From NCBI GenBank assembly GCA_018613035.1, contig JAGGRA010000071.1, forward strand, positions 1-32,625: 32,625 nt of DNA, in the 5' to 3' direction. The position numbers and the translations under genes were made by a program. The notes under the pieces were generated by a model. That model ran no database searches. It was not told the origin of the DNA and worked only from the letters and a program-made list of their open reading frames with translations. The stretch comes from Pseudomonas sp. ISL-84. GTDB taxonomy: Bacteria > Bacillota > Bacilli > Bacillales > Cytobacillaceae. Within the stretch, counting starts at the first letter, position 1; the number at the start of each line of letters is the position of its first letter. Shown in pieces: positions 7,159 through 15,047 of this stretch.

Positions 7159-8928
7159 ATGTTGGAGCTGCTGATTACGATGCTGGAACGGCTTGGAATC
7201 ATTGTTACGATTGCGCTGATCGTGACAAGGTTCCGCTTTTTCAGAGAAATGATATATGGCGAACGATTAAAGAGGCAGCATCAGTATAAGGCGATCCTCT
7301 TTTTCGGATTTTTCGGGATCATCGGCACTTATACGGGTCTTTCCTTCAATACCGATACCCTCCAATTTAATCGCTGGGCATCCGAGCTTGCCTCAGATGA
7401 AGCCATTGCTAATTCGAGGGTTATAGGGGTCGTGCTCGCAGGCTTGCTTGGAGGATACAAGGTCGGAATTGGCGCCGGGATCATTGCCGGTCTCCACCGT
7501 TTTACACTTGGCGGATTTACAGCGATGGCCTGCGGTTTGGCTTCCATTGTAGCAGGACTGCTTGCCGCCTTTTTTCGTAAAAAGAATGAGCATGTGAAGC
7601 TTTCATCTGCTTTTTTCATTGGAGCTGTGGCGGAAGCTGTACAAATGCTGATTATTCTTGGCATCTCCCGCCCTCTGGAAAAAGCGGTTGCGCTTGTAGA
7701 GATGATCGGCATTCCCATGATCATAGCAAATGGCCTTGGGAGCGCCCTTTTTCTCCTTATTATTAAAAATGTGATCAATGAAGAAGAAAAAGCAGGCGCC
7801 TTTCACGCCCAAAAAACACTGCGGATTGCAGACCAAACGCTTGCCCATCTCCGCAAAGGCATCAATCATGATTCTGCTTTAGCCGTCTGCAAAATCTTAC
7901 ATAAAGAGCTCCAGGCGAAAGCCGTAGCCATTACCAATCATACGGAAATTCTTGCCCATGTCGGCCTCGGAGATGACCATCACCGTTCCGGAAGCGCGAT
8001 CCAAACGCAAATTACGCGGGATGTAATTCAGCACGGGGAGCTGGTGGTTGCCAATGACCGGACCATCCACTGCCGGGAAGAAAGCTGCCCTCTCGGCGCG
8101 GCTGTTATAGCTCCGTTAAAGCTTCGGGGTGAAACGATTGGAACGCTGAAGTTTTATTTCAGCTCAGAAAAAGAAATTAATAATCTGGTGATGGAACTAA
8201 TATCCGGGCTAAGTGTGCTTCTTAGCAATCAGCTGGAAATCGCAGAAGCTGACAAAGCGTATCAGCTGGCAAAGGAAGCCGAAATCAAGGCATTGCAGGC
8301 ACAAATTTCACCGCATTTTTTATTTAATTCATTGAATACGATAGTATCTCTTGTCCGGATTGAGCCTGCCAAAGCACGGAAACTGCTCGTATCTCTATCC
8401 CATTTTTTACGGCAAAACCTGACGGCTACCACGGTCAGCGTTACAACACTCGAGCAGGAATTGAGACATGTCAAGGCGTACCTGTCAATTGAAGAAACCC
8501 GGTTCGTCGACCGGCTGGAGGTTATCTATGATATTGAGGAACACATCCTTTTTGAAAAAATCCCGCCGCTTACGCTGCAGCCGATTGTTGAAAATGCCGT
8601 TAAGCATGGGATTAAGAATATGGATCAGGACTGTCTTATTAAAATTACGATTAAAAAACAGGACGGCATGACGATGGTAAGGGTAGAGGATAACGGCCAG
8701 GGCATGAGCAGGGAGAGAGCCGAGCAGATTGGCAAAGGAACCCTGCAGTCCGAAACGGGATCGGGGCTTGCGCTTTATAATGTAAACCGCAGGCTCACAA
8801 TGATGTTTGGCGATGAAGCTTCATTAAAAATAAACAGCACCTTTGGCGATGGCACAGAGATTCATTTTTCCATTCCACAAACGGAGGAAGTTGCAGATGG
8901 ACAGAGCGATACGAACTTTAATAGCTGA
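7159..8928 (+). CDS. lytS: LytS-family sensor histidine kinase
   Basis: This 589-residue membrane kinase has the LytS order. A 5TMR-LYT five-helix membrane domain covers about residues 1-205 (GGYKVGIGAGIIAGLHRFTLG is its conserved core). A GAF-like domain covers about 220-355, then the His_kinase domain carries the phospho-acceptor H386 in QISPHFLFNSLN. The C-terminal ATPase domain has N-box PIVENAVKHG and G-boxes EDNGQGM and GSGLALYNVNRRL. The downstream response regulator overlaps its 3' end, so they form one operon. LytS/BtsS relatives respond to pyruvate or membrane state. Because the next gene is a CstA-type transporter, pyruvate or a related carbon signal is my inference. AAGGGG precedes the ATG. 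LytS is a typical name for this architecture, although direct orthology to B. subtilis LytS is not proved. Confidence 0.93.
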   Translation: MLELLITMLERLGIIVTIALIVTRFRFFREMIYGERLKRQHQYKAILFFGFFGIIGTYTGLSFNTDTLQFNRWASELASDEAIANSRVIGVVLAGLLGGYKVGIGAGIIAGLHRFTLGGFTAMACGLASIVAGLLAAFFRKKNEHVKLSSAFFIGAVAEAVQMLIILGISRPLEKAVALVEMIGIPMIIANGLGSALFLLIIKNVINEEEKAGAFHAQKTLRIADQTLAHLRKGINHDSALAVCKILHKELQAKAVAITNHTEILAHVGLGDDHHRSGSAIQTQITRDVIQHGELVVANDRTIHCREESCPLGAAVIAPLKLRGETIGTLKFYFSSEKEINNLVMELISGLSVLLSNQLEIAEADKAYQLAKEAEIKALQAQISPHFLFNSLNTIVSLVRIEPAKARKLLVSLSHFLRQNLTATTVSVTTLEQELRHVKAYLSIEETRFVDRLEVIYDIEEHILFEKIPPLTLQPIVENAVKHGIKNMDQDCLIKITIKKQDGMTMVRVEDNGQGMSRERAEQIGKGTLQSETGSGLALYNVNRRLTMMFGDEASLKINSTFGDGTEIHFSIPQTEEVADGQSDTNFNS

Positions 8929-9628
8929 TGATGAACGATACAGCAGGGATGAATTGAGACACTTACTGGAGGAGTTTCCTTCGATTCAGGTGGTTGGTGA
9001 AGCTGATACTGGAGAGGCCGCGGTAATGAAGGCCATCCAGCTTCAGCCGGATGTTGTCTTCCTTGATGTGGAAATGCCAAGAATGAATGGGATGGAAGCG
9101 GCTAAGTCGCTAAAAGAGCTAAAGAAAGTCCCTCATATTATTTTTGCGACCGCCTATCCGCAGTTTGCTGCCGAAGCCTTCCGCTATGAGGCAATCGATT
9201 ATTTGCTGAAGCCCTATGACGAAGAACAGCTCGAGCAAACGATCAGGCGGATTGAAAAGCTGATCGGTCCAGGAAAAGAAACGGAAATCAATAAACCGCC
9301 CGGCAAGCTGGCGGTCGAAGAAGACGGGGAAATCCTTTACCTGGAGCCTAAAGATATTTTGTATATTTACAGAGATGAAAAAGTATCACGGATCATCACC
9401 AAAAACAGAGAATACGAAACCAAAACTCCGCTAAAAGATTTGGAAAGCCGGCTCCTTCCCTTCTCCTTTTTCAGGATTCACAAAAGCTATCTCGTGAATC
9501 TGGATTATGTGACCCGGCTGACTCCATGGTTCAATGGAGCCTACCAGCTCGAAATGGAAGGCCGGGAGGAAATGCTGTCAGTGAGCCGGAATTATGTGAA
9601 AGCATTAAGGGTGAGATTAGAGCTGTAA
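8897..9628 (+). CDS. lytT: LytTR-family response regulator
   Basis: The 243-residue cytoplasmic regulator has a receiver domain (residues about 5-120) with the acidic pocket D11-D12, phospho-acceptor D57 (VVFLDVEMPRMNG) and conserved Lys in YLLKPYD. A LytTR DNA-binding domain follows (about 137-243; FFRIHKSYLVNLDYV and LSVSRNYVKALR). I start at the ATG at 8897 because GGAGGAAG lies just upstream; a frame-open ATG at 8843 lies inside lytS without a binding site and would add a non-conserved tail. The gene overlaps lytS by 32 bp. LytTR proteins bind direct repeats about 21 bp apart, and three such repeats occur before cstA, the probable target. Confidence 0.94.
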   Translation: MDRAIRTLIADDERYSRDELRHLLEEFPSIQVVGEADTGEAAVMKAIQLQPDVVFLDVEMPRMNGMEAAKSLKELKKVPHIIFATAYPQFAAEAFRYEAIDYLLKPYDEEQLEQTIRRIEKLIGPGKETEINKPPGKLAVEEDGEILYLEPKDILYIYRDEKVSRIITKNREYETKTPLKDLESRLLPFSFFRIHKSYLVNLDYVTRLTPWFNGAYQLEMEGREEMLSVSRNYVKALRVRLEL

Positions 9629-9654
9629 AAAGCATCGGGAGTGGTGCTTTTTTT
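9627..9654 (+). terminator. Intrinsic terminator after lytT
   Basis: AAAAAGCA pairs with TGCTTTTT around a 10-nt loop and runs into a T tract. The stem overlaps the lytT stop codon. It separates the lytST transcript from cstA. Confidence 0.75.
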
Positions 9655-9792
9655 GTTTTTGGGCTGGATGGATTGTGAATGAGTCTTGCTGCAGGGCTTT
9701 TGGTGTCATGACTCGTTTGAGCTTTGATTTGCGGCGTAAGTATCGTTTCCCTATCCCTTTTACACGCATGAAAAACGAACCGCCCGACAATA

Positions 9793-9884
9793 TGTGGATA
9801 TCCTCCATCCTTTTTAAATCCCGCCTGTGGAAAACCAATCTTTCCATTGCTAACCTCAGAATATGTGGACATGTCAGTGGATAA
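9793..9884. other. Cluster of DnaA-box-like 9-mers
   Basis: In the 447 bp between lytT and cstA, four 9-mers on one strand approach the DnaA box TGTGGATAA: TGTGGATAT (9793), TGTGGAAAA (9826), TGTGGACAT (9864) and AGTGGATAA (9876). Three differ by one base and one by two. No gene is convincing in 9655-9930. A DnaA role is speculative. Confidence 0.3.
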
Positions 9885-9938
9885 CAGGTTCTAATTGCTG
9901 GAAATGAAGAATTTTGTCGAAATTCTTATCCCCTCTCC

Positions 9939-9992
9939 TGCATCTTAATCCTCCTTTTCTGCATTTTAATCTTCATTTTTTACATCTTGGAC
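9939..9992 (+). promoter_or_regulatory. Three phased direct repeats, candidate LytT operator
   Basis: TGCATCTTAATC (9939-9950), TGCATTTTAATC (9960-9971) and TACATCTTGGAC (9981-9992) begin exactly 21 bp apart, which is two helical turns. They end 8 bp before the -35 of the cstA promoter. LytTR-type regulators are known to bind such direct repeats, and lytT is the gene immediately upstream. Confidence 0.65.
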
Positions 9993-10000
9993 ACAAAATG

Positions 10001-10028
10001 TTCAAAAACTATTTTTCTATTTTATAAT
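10001..10028 (+). promoter_or_regulatory. Sigma-A promoter of cstA
   Basis: The -35 TTCAAA (10001-10006) and the -10 TATAAT (10023-10028) are separated by 16 bp. The weak -35 suits an activated promoter. Confidence 0.65.
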
Positions 10029-10030
10029 CT

Positions 10031-10046
10031 ATGTAAACGCATTCAT
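10031..10046. promoter_or_regulatory. cre box (CcpA site) overlapping the cstA transcription start
   Basis: ATGTAAACGCATTCAT matches the Bacillus cre consensus WTGNAANCGNWNNCW at every position. It begins 2 bp after the -10, at the expected start site, which is a repressing position. Catabolite repression of cstA by CcpA when glucose is present is therefore likely. Confidence 0.8.
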
Positions 10047-10075
10047 TTTATTTTTTTAATAAAGGGGGATTTACC

Positions 10076-11527
10076 ATGATTACATTTCTAGCCGGTATTG
10101 CTCTTTTAATTATCGGATATTTTACGTACGGAAAGTTTGTGGAAAGAGTATTCGGTGTTCAGGAAGAGAGATCGACTCCTGCCTATACGCATCAGGATGG
10201 GGTTGACTATCTGCCGATGAGCACGAAGAAGAACTCGCTGATTCAGCTCTTGAATATTGCGGGTACAGGTCCTATTTTCGGACCGATTCTGGGGGCGCTG
10301 TACGGTCCTGTCGCATTTATCTGGATTGTGATTGGCGCGATTTTCGCTGGTGCTGTCCACGATTATTTAACCGGAATGATTTCCATCCGCAACCGCGGTG
10401 CCCACTTGCCGGAGCTTGCAAGCAAGTTCCTTGGTAAAGTTATGAAGCATGTTGTGAACGCTTTCGCTGTGCTTCTTCTGCTATTGGTTGGTACGGTGTT
10501 CGTTTCAACGCCTGCTAGCTTGCTTCATGTTTTAATGGACGGCAAGGTTGCACTTGGCATTATTGTCGCTGTGATTTTTGCTTACTATATCCTGGCTACT
10601 TTAATGCCGGTTGATAAGATTATCGGACGCCTTTACCCTTATTTCGGTGCTTTGCTTGTCATCAGTGCGCTTGGAGTAGGGATCGGATTACTTGTTAAGG
10701 GAGCACCAATTCCTGAGTTATCCCTAAGCAACTTCCATCCTGATAACTTGCCTATTTTCCCATTAATCTTCTTCACGATTACATGTGGGGCACTTTCAGG
10801 ATTCCATGCGACACAGACACCGATTATTTCTCGTACGACGCAGCGTGAAAAGCAAGGACGTAAAATTTTCTACGGCATGATGATTGCAGAAGGTGTTATT
10901 GCGATGATTTGGGCAGCTGCAGCGATGAGCTTATTTAACGGTCCTACCGGATTGAATGAATTATTGGCAGCAGGCGGTCCTGGAGCAGTTGTGAGTGAAG
11001 TATCTACTATGATGCTTGGTGCAGTAGGCGGTACGCTTGCCGTTCTTGGTGTCGTTGTTCTTCCAATCACATCCGGAGATACTGCTTTCCGCAGTGCGCG
11101 TATGATTATTGCTGAATACCTAAACATTGCTCAAAAGAAAATGTCCAGCCGTTTGTGGATTGCTGTTCCTCTTTTCGTAGCATCTTTCGTTCTTACGAAA
11201 ATTGACTTTAACCTTTTGTGGAGATACTTCAGCTGGGCTAACCAAGCAACAGCCGTAATTGCTCTCTTTGTAGCAGCGATGTATCTGTACATCGCAAAGA
11301 AGAACTACTGGATTGCCCTAGTACCAGGAACTTTTATGCTGGTGATGGTGATCACCTACATCTTAAACGCGAAGATTGGGTTCGGTCTTCCAATGAATAT
11401 ATCCTGGATTGGCGCTGCAATCGGATCGGCAGCACTTGTGGCCCTATTCTTTAAAGCAGCAAAGAATGCACGAAGAAACAACTTCCCTCTTGATGATGAC
11501 GTTTCTAACTGGAAGGGTGCAGCCTAA
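10076..11527 (+). CDS. cstA: CstA-family carbon starvation transporter
   Basis: This 483-residue polytopic membrane protein belongs to the CstA family, whose characterised members (E. coli BtsT and CstA) import pyruvate, with peptide uptake also proposed. Family segments are plain: LNIAGTGPIFGPILGALYG, GAIFAGAVHDYLTGMISIRN, CGALSGFHATQTPIISRT and ITSGDTAFRSARMIIAEYL. It is shorter than the E. coli proteins (about 700 residues) and lacks their C-terminal extension, as in many Firmicutes. GGGGG lies 7 nt before the ATG. It lies downstream of lytST with its own promoter, a cre box and a candidate LytT operator, which parallels the BtsSR-btsT pyruvate system. A 49-residue gene is coupled to its stop codon. 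Pyruvate as substrate is inferred. Confidence 0.92.
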   Translation: MITFLAGIALLIIGYFTYGKFVERVFGVQEERSTPAYTHQDGVDYLPMSTKKNSLIQLLNIAGTGPIFGPILGALYGPVAFIWIVIGAIFAGAVHDYLTGMISIRNRGAHLPELASKFLGKVMKHVVNAFAVLLLLLVGTVFVSTPASLLHVLMDGKVALGIIVAVIFAYYILATLMPVDKIIGRLYPYFGALLVISALGVGIGLLVKGAPIPELSLSNFHPDNLPIFPLIFFTITCGALSGFHATQTPIISRTTQREKQGRKIFYGMMIAEGVIAMIWAAAAMSLFNGPTGLNELLAAGGPGAVVSEVSTMMLGAVGGTLAVLGVVVLPITSGDTAFRSARMIIAEYLNIAQKKMSSRLWIAVPLFVASFVLTKIDFNLLWRYFSWANQATAVIALFVAAMYLYIAKKNYWIALVPGTFMLVMVITYILNAKIGFGLPMNISWIGAAIGSAALVALFFKAAKNARRNNFPLDDDVSNWKGAA

Positions 11528-11676
11528 TGGGCTGCTGCAGTCCTAACTTTCGGGAAACCGTTAAGGAACAAGAGGAAAAGGTAAATAAAAAAGGCAGTGA
11601 AAAGATTCCCTTGCTTGTTAAGATGGCTATGGTCATCATAACCGCAGGAGGATTGCTGGCAGCTTTTCTTTTATAG
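11527..11676 (+). CDS. Small single-TM protein coupled to cstA
   Basis: This 49-residue ORF starts at an ATG that overlaps the cstA stop (TAATG), with GGAAGGG about 8 nt upstream inside cstA. The product begins MGCCSPNF, continues with a charged stretch (RETVKEQEEKVNKKGSEK) and ends in one hydrophobic helix (IPLLVKMAMVIITAGGLLAAFLL) at the extreme C-terminus. The layout suggests a tail-anchored membrane peptide with a paired-cysteine N-terminus, which could bind metal or be acylated. E. coli cstA and btsT also have small downstream genes (YbdD/YjiX), but this sequence does not resemble them to my eye. A role as a transporter accessory subunit is inferred from coupling only. Confidence 0.72.
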   Translation: MGCCSPNFRETVKEQEEKVNKKGSEKIPLLVKMAMVIITAGGLLAAFLL

Positions 11677-11680
11677 CTAA

Positions 11681-11920
11681 GGCTCTGTTAAAGCCATCTT
11701 AATATTAGCACGTGTTGATTGGAGCGGATGGCAGGAGATCCTCGAAAATGCATTCGCATTTCCTTCGTGCGGTGTTTACTCAAGGAAGCTTATTCAAAGT
11801 CCTGCGGGAGAAGCGAGTCAAAGGGAGACCCCACAGGCGCTAAGCGCCGAGGAGGCTCCCTGACCGCCCGCGGAAAGCGAGGGAATGGAGCGGAAATCAA
11901 CACCCAAGTTTAACAGAGCC
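11681..11920. mobile_element. MITE-like element with 12 bp terminal inverted repeats (contains repeat copy 2)
   Basis: GGCTCTGTTAAA (11681-11692) and its exact reverse complement TTTAACAGAGCC (11909-11920) bound a 240 bp segment. Inside it, 11714-11901 is a 188 bp copy of the repeat at 1595-1782, in the opposite orientation and with the same GTTGATT...AATCAAC ends. No transposase or credible ORF is present, and I see no clear target-site duplication. It lies between the cstA-linked small gene and its terminator. Confidence 0.7.
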
Positions 11921-11927
11921 ATAACTA

Positions 11928-11958
11928 AAAAAGTGCACGTCCTAAGCGTGCACTTTTT
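11928..11958. terminator. Strong intrinsic terminator after the cstA unit
   Basis: AAAAAGTGCACG pairs perfectly with CGTGCACTTTTT around a 7-nt loop. T runs on both strands make it potentially bidirectional. Confidence 0.88.
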
Positions 11959-11962
11959 CCTA

Positions 11963-11968
11963 TATAAT
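11963..11968 (+). promoter_or_regulatory. Putative -10 of the ketopantoate reductase-like gene
   Basis: A perfect TATAAT lies 31 bp upstream of the chosen start. It sits immediately after the terminator hairpin, so no clear -35 can be assigned. Confidence 0.4.
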
Positions 11969-11999
11969 GGAATTAGAGTCATATAAGGAGGGAATGGAA

Positions 12000-12920
12000 A
12001 TGAGAATTTTAACTGTAGGAGCTGGCGCCATTGGCGGCTATTTTGGCGGAAGGCTATTGGAAAAAGGCGAGGATGTTACCTTCCTGGTGAGAGAAAAAAG
12101 AAAGCAGCAGCTTGAACAGGATGGACTGTCTGTCGAGAGTATCCACGGAAACATGAAGATCGCAAACCCCAAAACCATTACAGCTGGAGAAAAAGCAGAG
12201 GATTTTGATGTGATTCTTCTTTCCACCAAAGCATACCATCTGCAGGGAGCGATTGAGGATATTCGTACATATGTTAGCGAAAAAACAGTGATTCTCCCCC
12301 TTTTAAATGGTATTGCCCACATGGATGCGCTGACAGCGGCCTTTGGAGAAGAGAAAGTACTTGGCGGGCTCTGCTTTATCGAAACGACCCTTGATGAAAA
12401 CGGAAAAGTGATTCAAACAAGCCCGATCCATGACTTCATATTCGGCGAACGCTCAGGTGAAAAAACAGAGCGGATTCTTAAGCTGCAAGAAGCTTTTTCT
12501 GGTACAAAAGCGAACTTCCGGCTTTCTGAAAAGATTGAGCAGGAGATGTGGCATAAGTATCTTTTCATTTCTACCCTCTCAGGCGTTACATCCCTTTTCC
12601 GCTCTCCCATCGGGCCCATCCGCGAACAGGAATTCGGGTTAGCCACCATAAAAGAGGTGCTGAAAGAAGCTTCAGCCGTTATGAGAAGCATGGGTGCTCC
12701 GCTCGCTGAAGGCATTGAAGAGGCACAGGTACAAAAGGTAAACGAAATTGGCTACGAGATGAAATCTTCCCTGCAGCGGGATATGGAAAAACAGCAGGGA
12801 ATTGAAGCAGACCATTTCTTTGGGTATTTATTAGAGAATGCTAAGGAACTAGGCTTGGAAACGCCTGTAATAGCTGCGGTGTATTCGAACTTGAAGGTTT
12901 ATGAGAAAAATAGTTTTTGA
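12000..12920 (+). CDS. Ketopantoate reductase-family (ApbA/PanE-like) oxidoreductase
   Basis: The 306-residue cytoplasmic protein has an N-terminal Rossmann fold with the NADP-binding motif GAGAIGGYFGG (residues 7-17) and the family's C-terminal helical domain. PanE reduces 2-dehydropantoate to pantoate for coenzyme A synthesis. However, the catalytic-region motif reads WHKYLFISTLSG: the Lys is kept, but the Asn residues usually found 4 and 8 positions later (WxKLxxNxxxN) are Ile and Ser here. The true substrate may therefore differ. I start at the ATG at 12000 because AAGGAGG lies 8 nt upstream; in-frame ATGs at 11967 and 11994 are too far from, or too close to, that site. It is a single-gene unit between two strong terminators. 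Confidence 0.85.
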   Translation: MRILTVGAGAIGGYFGGRLLEKGEDVTFLVREKRKQQLEQDGLSVESIHGNMKIANPKTITAGEKAEDFDVILLSTKAYHLQGAIEDIRTYVSEKTVILPLLNGIAHMDALTAAFGEEKVLGGLCFIETTLDENGKVIQTSPIHDFIFGERSGEKTERILKLQEAFSGTKANFRLSEKIEQEMWHKYLFISTLSGVTSLFRSPIGPIREQEFGLATIKEVLKEASAVMRSMGAPLAEGIEEAQVQKVNEIGYEMKSSLQRDMEKQQGIEADHFFGYLLENAKELGLETPVIAAVYSNLKVYEKNSF

Positions 12921-12943
12921 GCTGGCAGGTGCTTACTTACAAC

Positions 12944-12980
12944 TAAAAATCCGGGCAGGATTTTCCTGCCCGGATTTTTA
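12944..12980. terminator. Bidirectional terminator between convergent genes
   Basis: AAAAATCCGGGCAGGA pairs with TCCTGCCCGGATTTTT around a 3-nt loop. It serves both the reductase gene on the left and the metalloprotease gene on the right. Confidence 0.92.
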
Positions 12981-12986
12981 GCTTTA

Positions 12987-14813
12987 TTATTTCTTGCTGC
13001 TGTTTGTATTGTAGTAGAACTTAGCGGTAATTGAGCCATCTTCATTTTCTTTAATATCTGTTACATGAATTCCGGAGTCAGCTGGTGTTGCGCTATAGCC
13101 TTTCCAGAAGTAGTAAGAACCAGTGTGAACATTGCCGGAAACAGGTGTGATCTTGCTTCCTGTTTTGAAGAAGTCCCCAGCGTCTCCACGGTTAACGTAT
13201 TTTTCAAGATCATATTTGCCGTCAGCCTGAAGAACAGATAATCCATAGTGTGTTACTACAGTACCGTCACTCGCCGTTTCAGTCTGGTTGTATTGGAAGC
13301 GCTTGTTCATCCAGTTTTCCACATTGTTCGGACGGAAACCGGCACTTTGGTATAGTTCAATGATGTTTTCATCCACATGCCACGCTACCAAACCATGAGC
13401 ATCTTCGCCCTGGCGGATGAAGCCTTTATTGAATCCATCCTGCTGTACGTTTTCGAATAAGAAGTATTCAGTACCGTTTGAGCCTGGTACTTCCATTTTT
13501 ACGATGCCGTTGTCAGCGGTTGCTTTGTTGATTGGAGGCAAAGTGACTTCTAGAACACCATCTTCAGGTTTTACTTCAATTGGATTTACCCAGCCTAAGA
13601 AAATCTTAGAGAACGGATCAAAGTGAGCCGGTGAGTTTCCGCCGTATTCAGCTTTATTAGGATAACGCAACCAGGATCCCCCAGCCATCATAGAGTAGTT
13701 ACCAACACCTTCAGAAGTGTAAACTGTATCATAGAAATCAGGCAATCCCAGAGCATGTCCGAATTCATGGGCATATACCCCTGTTTGGGCCGGGAATGGA
13801 CCAGTTTTTGCTTCCTCTTTGTAAGAGTTGGTAGCAGCATCAAATCCGGCAACGTTACCGCCGATTCCTGGCTGGATGTTATAGTTGTTGACAACTACGT
13901 CATCGTAAGTCATATCTTCCTCAATAGTTTTGTCAATCCATTCGCCTTGGCTCATGCCCTCATACACATCTGCTGGTTTGCCAGTTTCATAGTATTTGCC
14001 ATAATATAATGCACTTAAGAGGCTCCACTTGTGAGACCAGAACTGTGCTGGATCACGGCTAAATTCCGCTCCTGTACCTTCATGGATTACAAAAATATTA
14101 GGAACTTCTCCATCTACAGCATACTCCGAGAAATCAACCTGCTCGTCAGCAGCTTTCAGTAAGTCTCGGATGAATTCACCTGTATGTGCGTCTCCATTAA
14201 CATTTCCTAGTACATATTTGCCGTTTTCAGCATATTTGCCTTCTTGATCTAAATAGTAGGAAGCGCCCTTTGGCATCTCTACCCATACAAATTCTGTATT
14301 TTCTTTACGAACCAAGTTGGTTTTACCATAACTGGATTCTTTATAAGCATTTTGCATTGTGCGGTCCTTTGGAACCTCTGGACCATCATATTGCTTGAAC
14401 TGCTCAAGTTCATACGGATTATACTCTGTACCAAAGATTAAATCTTCATAGTATTTTGCTGGAACTTGCCCAGGCATATCCCCAACCGGCTCGTCTCCAT
14501 CCTTATACTTGGCTAAAAGAACAAGGACTGGAATATCTCCTGTCGCTTCCTTATAAGCAACATGGTTGTCCCCAGGCTGCTGGAATTTTGCCCCTGCCTT
14601 AGCTGCTTTTTCAGCCGGGTCTACCTTTGATAGGTCAATCCCTAATTCTTTAGCTTTAGCAGCAAGCTCTGGCGCAGCCCCTACATGGTCTGCCAAACTA
14701 ATTTGATATTTGCTCTCCTGCTTAGCCTGTGTATCTGCCGGTCCCACTCCTGCAAAAACGGCACTTCCAGCTAAAGCGAGGGATAATGCTGATGTTGATA
14801 GAACTTTTAACAA
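12987..14813 (-). CDS. Secreted M6-type (immune inhibitor A-like) metalloprotease
   Basis: The protein has a signal peptide (hydrophobic STSALSLALAGSAVFAG, then a likely AxA site near TQAKQ). A propeptide-like region precedes a catalytic domain with the zinc motif HEFGHALGLPDFYD starting at H349, followed by NYSMMAGG. This fits peptidase family M6/immune inhibitor A, secreted zinc proteases. Regions further downstream (HFDPFSKIFLGWV and beta-rich C-terminus) match that group. I start at a TTG (14813-14811) with GGGGAG 8 nt upstream, giving 608 residues. The GTG nine bases earlier touches the binding site and is less likely. No dedicated secretion or immunity neighbours are present. A function in extracellular protein degradation is inferred from the family. 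Confidence 0.9.
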   Translation of the reverse strand: MLKVLSTSALSLALAGSAVFAGVGPADTQAKQESKYQISLADHVGAAPELAAKAKELGIDLSKVDPAEKAAKAGAKFQQPGDNHVAYKEATGDIPVLVLLAKYKDGDEPVGDMPGQVPAKYYEDLIFGTEYNPYELEQFKQYDGPEVPKDRTMQNAYKESSYGKTNLVRKENTEFVWVEMPKGASYYLDQEGKYAENGKYVLGNVNGDAHTGEFIRDLLKAADEQVDFSEYAVDGEVPNIFVIHEGTGAEFSRDPAQFWSHKWSLLSALYYGKYYETGKPADVYEGMSQGEWIDKTIEEDMTYDDVVVNNYNIQPGIGGNVAGFDAATNSYKEEAKTGPFPAQTGVYAHEFGHALGLPDFYDTVYTSEGVGNYSMMAGGSWLRYPNKAEYGGNSPAHFDPFSKIFLGWVNPIEVKPEDGVLEVTLPPINKATADNGIVKMEVPGSNGTEYFLFENVQQDGFNKGFIRQGEDAHGLVAWHVDENIIELYQSAGFRPNNVENWMNKRFQYNQTETASDGTVVTHYGLSVLQADGKYDLEKYVNRGDAGDFFKTGSKITPVSGNVHTGSYYFWKGYSATPADSGIHVTDIKENEDGSITAKFYYNTNSSKK

Positions 14814-15047
14814 GTGACTCACTCCCCTATTTATTTCTGTACTCTAATTATTTCTATAATCTAAATAGTATAAAAGATTCAGTATTTTCTAAATAGGAAG
14901 AAAGGATGGTTTAATAGAAAACTTCGTGGTCCTAAAGACTTATTTTTCTGAAAAGTTACATGCAAAAAGATCATTTTCTACGTTAAATTTCATTTATTAG
15001 ATTAATGATTTATAATAGAGGGATCTGTAAATAAAGGAGATTCTAAC

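Noticed and set aside
9675..9884. 69-residue reading frame between lytT and cstA
   Set aside because: No ribosome binding site, unnatural composition and overlapping open frames on the other strand; treated as non-coding.
11719..11913. 64-residue reading frame inside the dispersed repeat
   Set aside because: It lies wholly in the repeat element, has no ribosome binding site and is not kept open in the other copy as a matching peptide.
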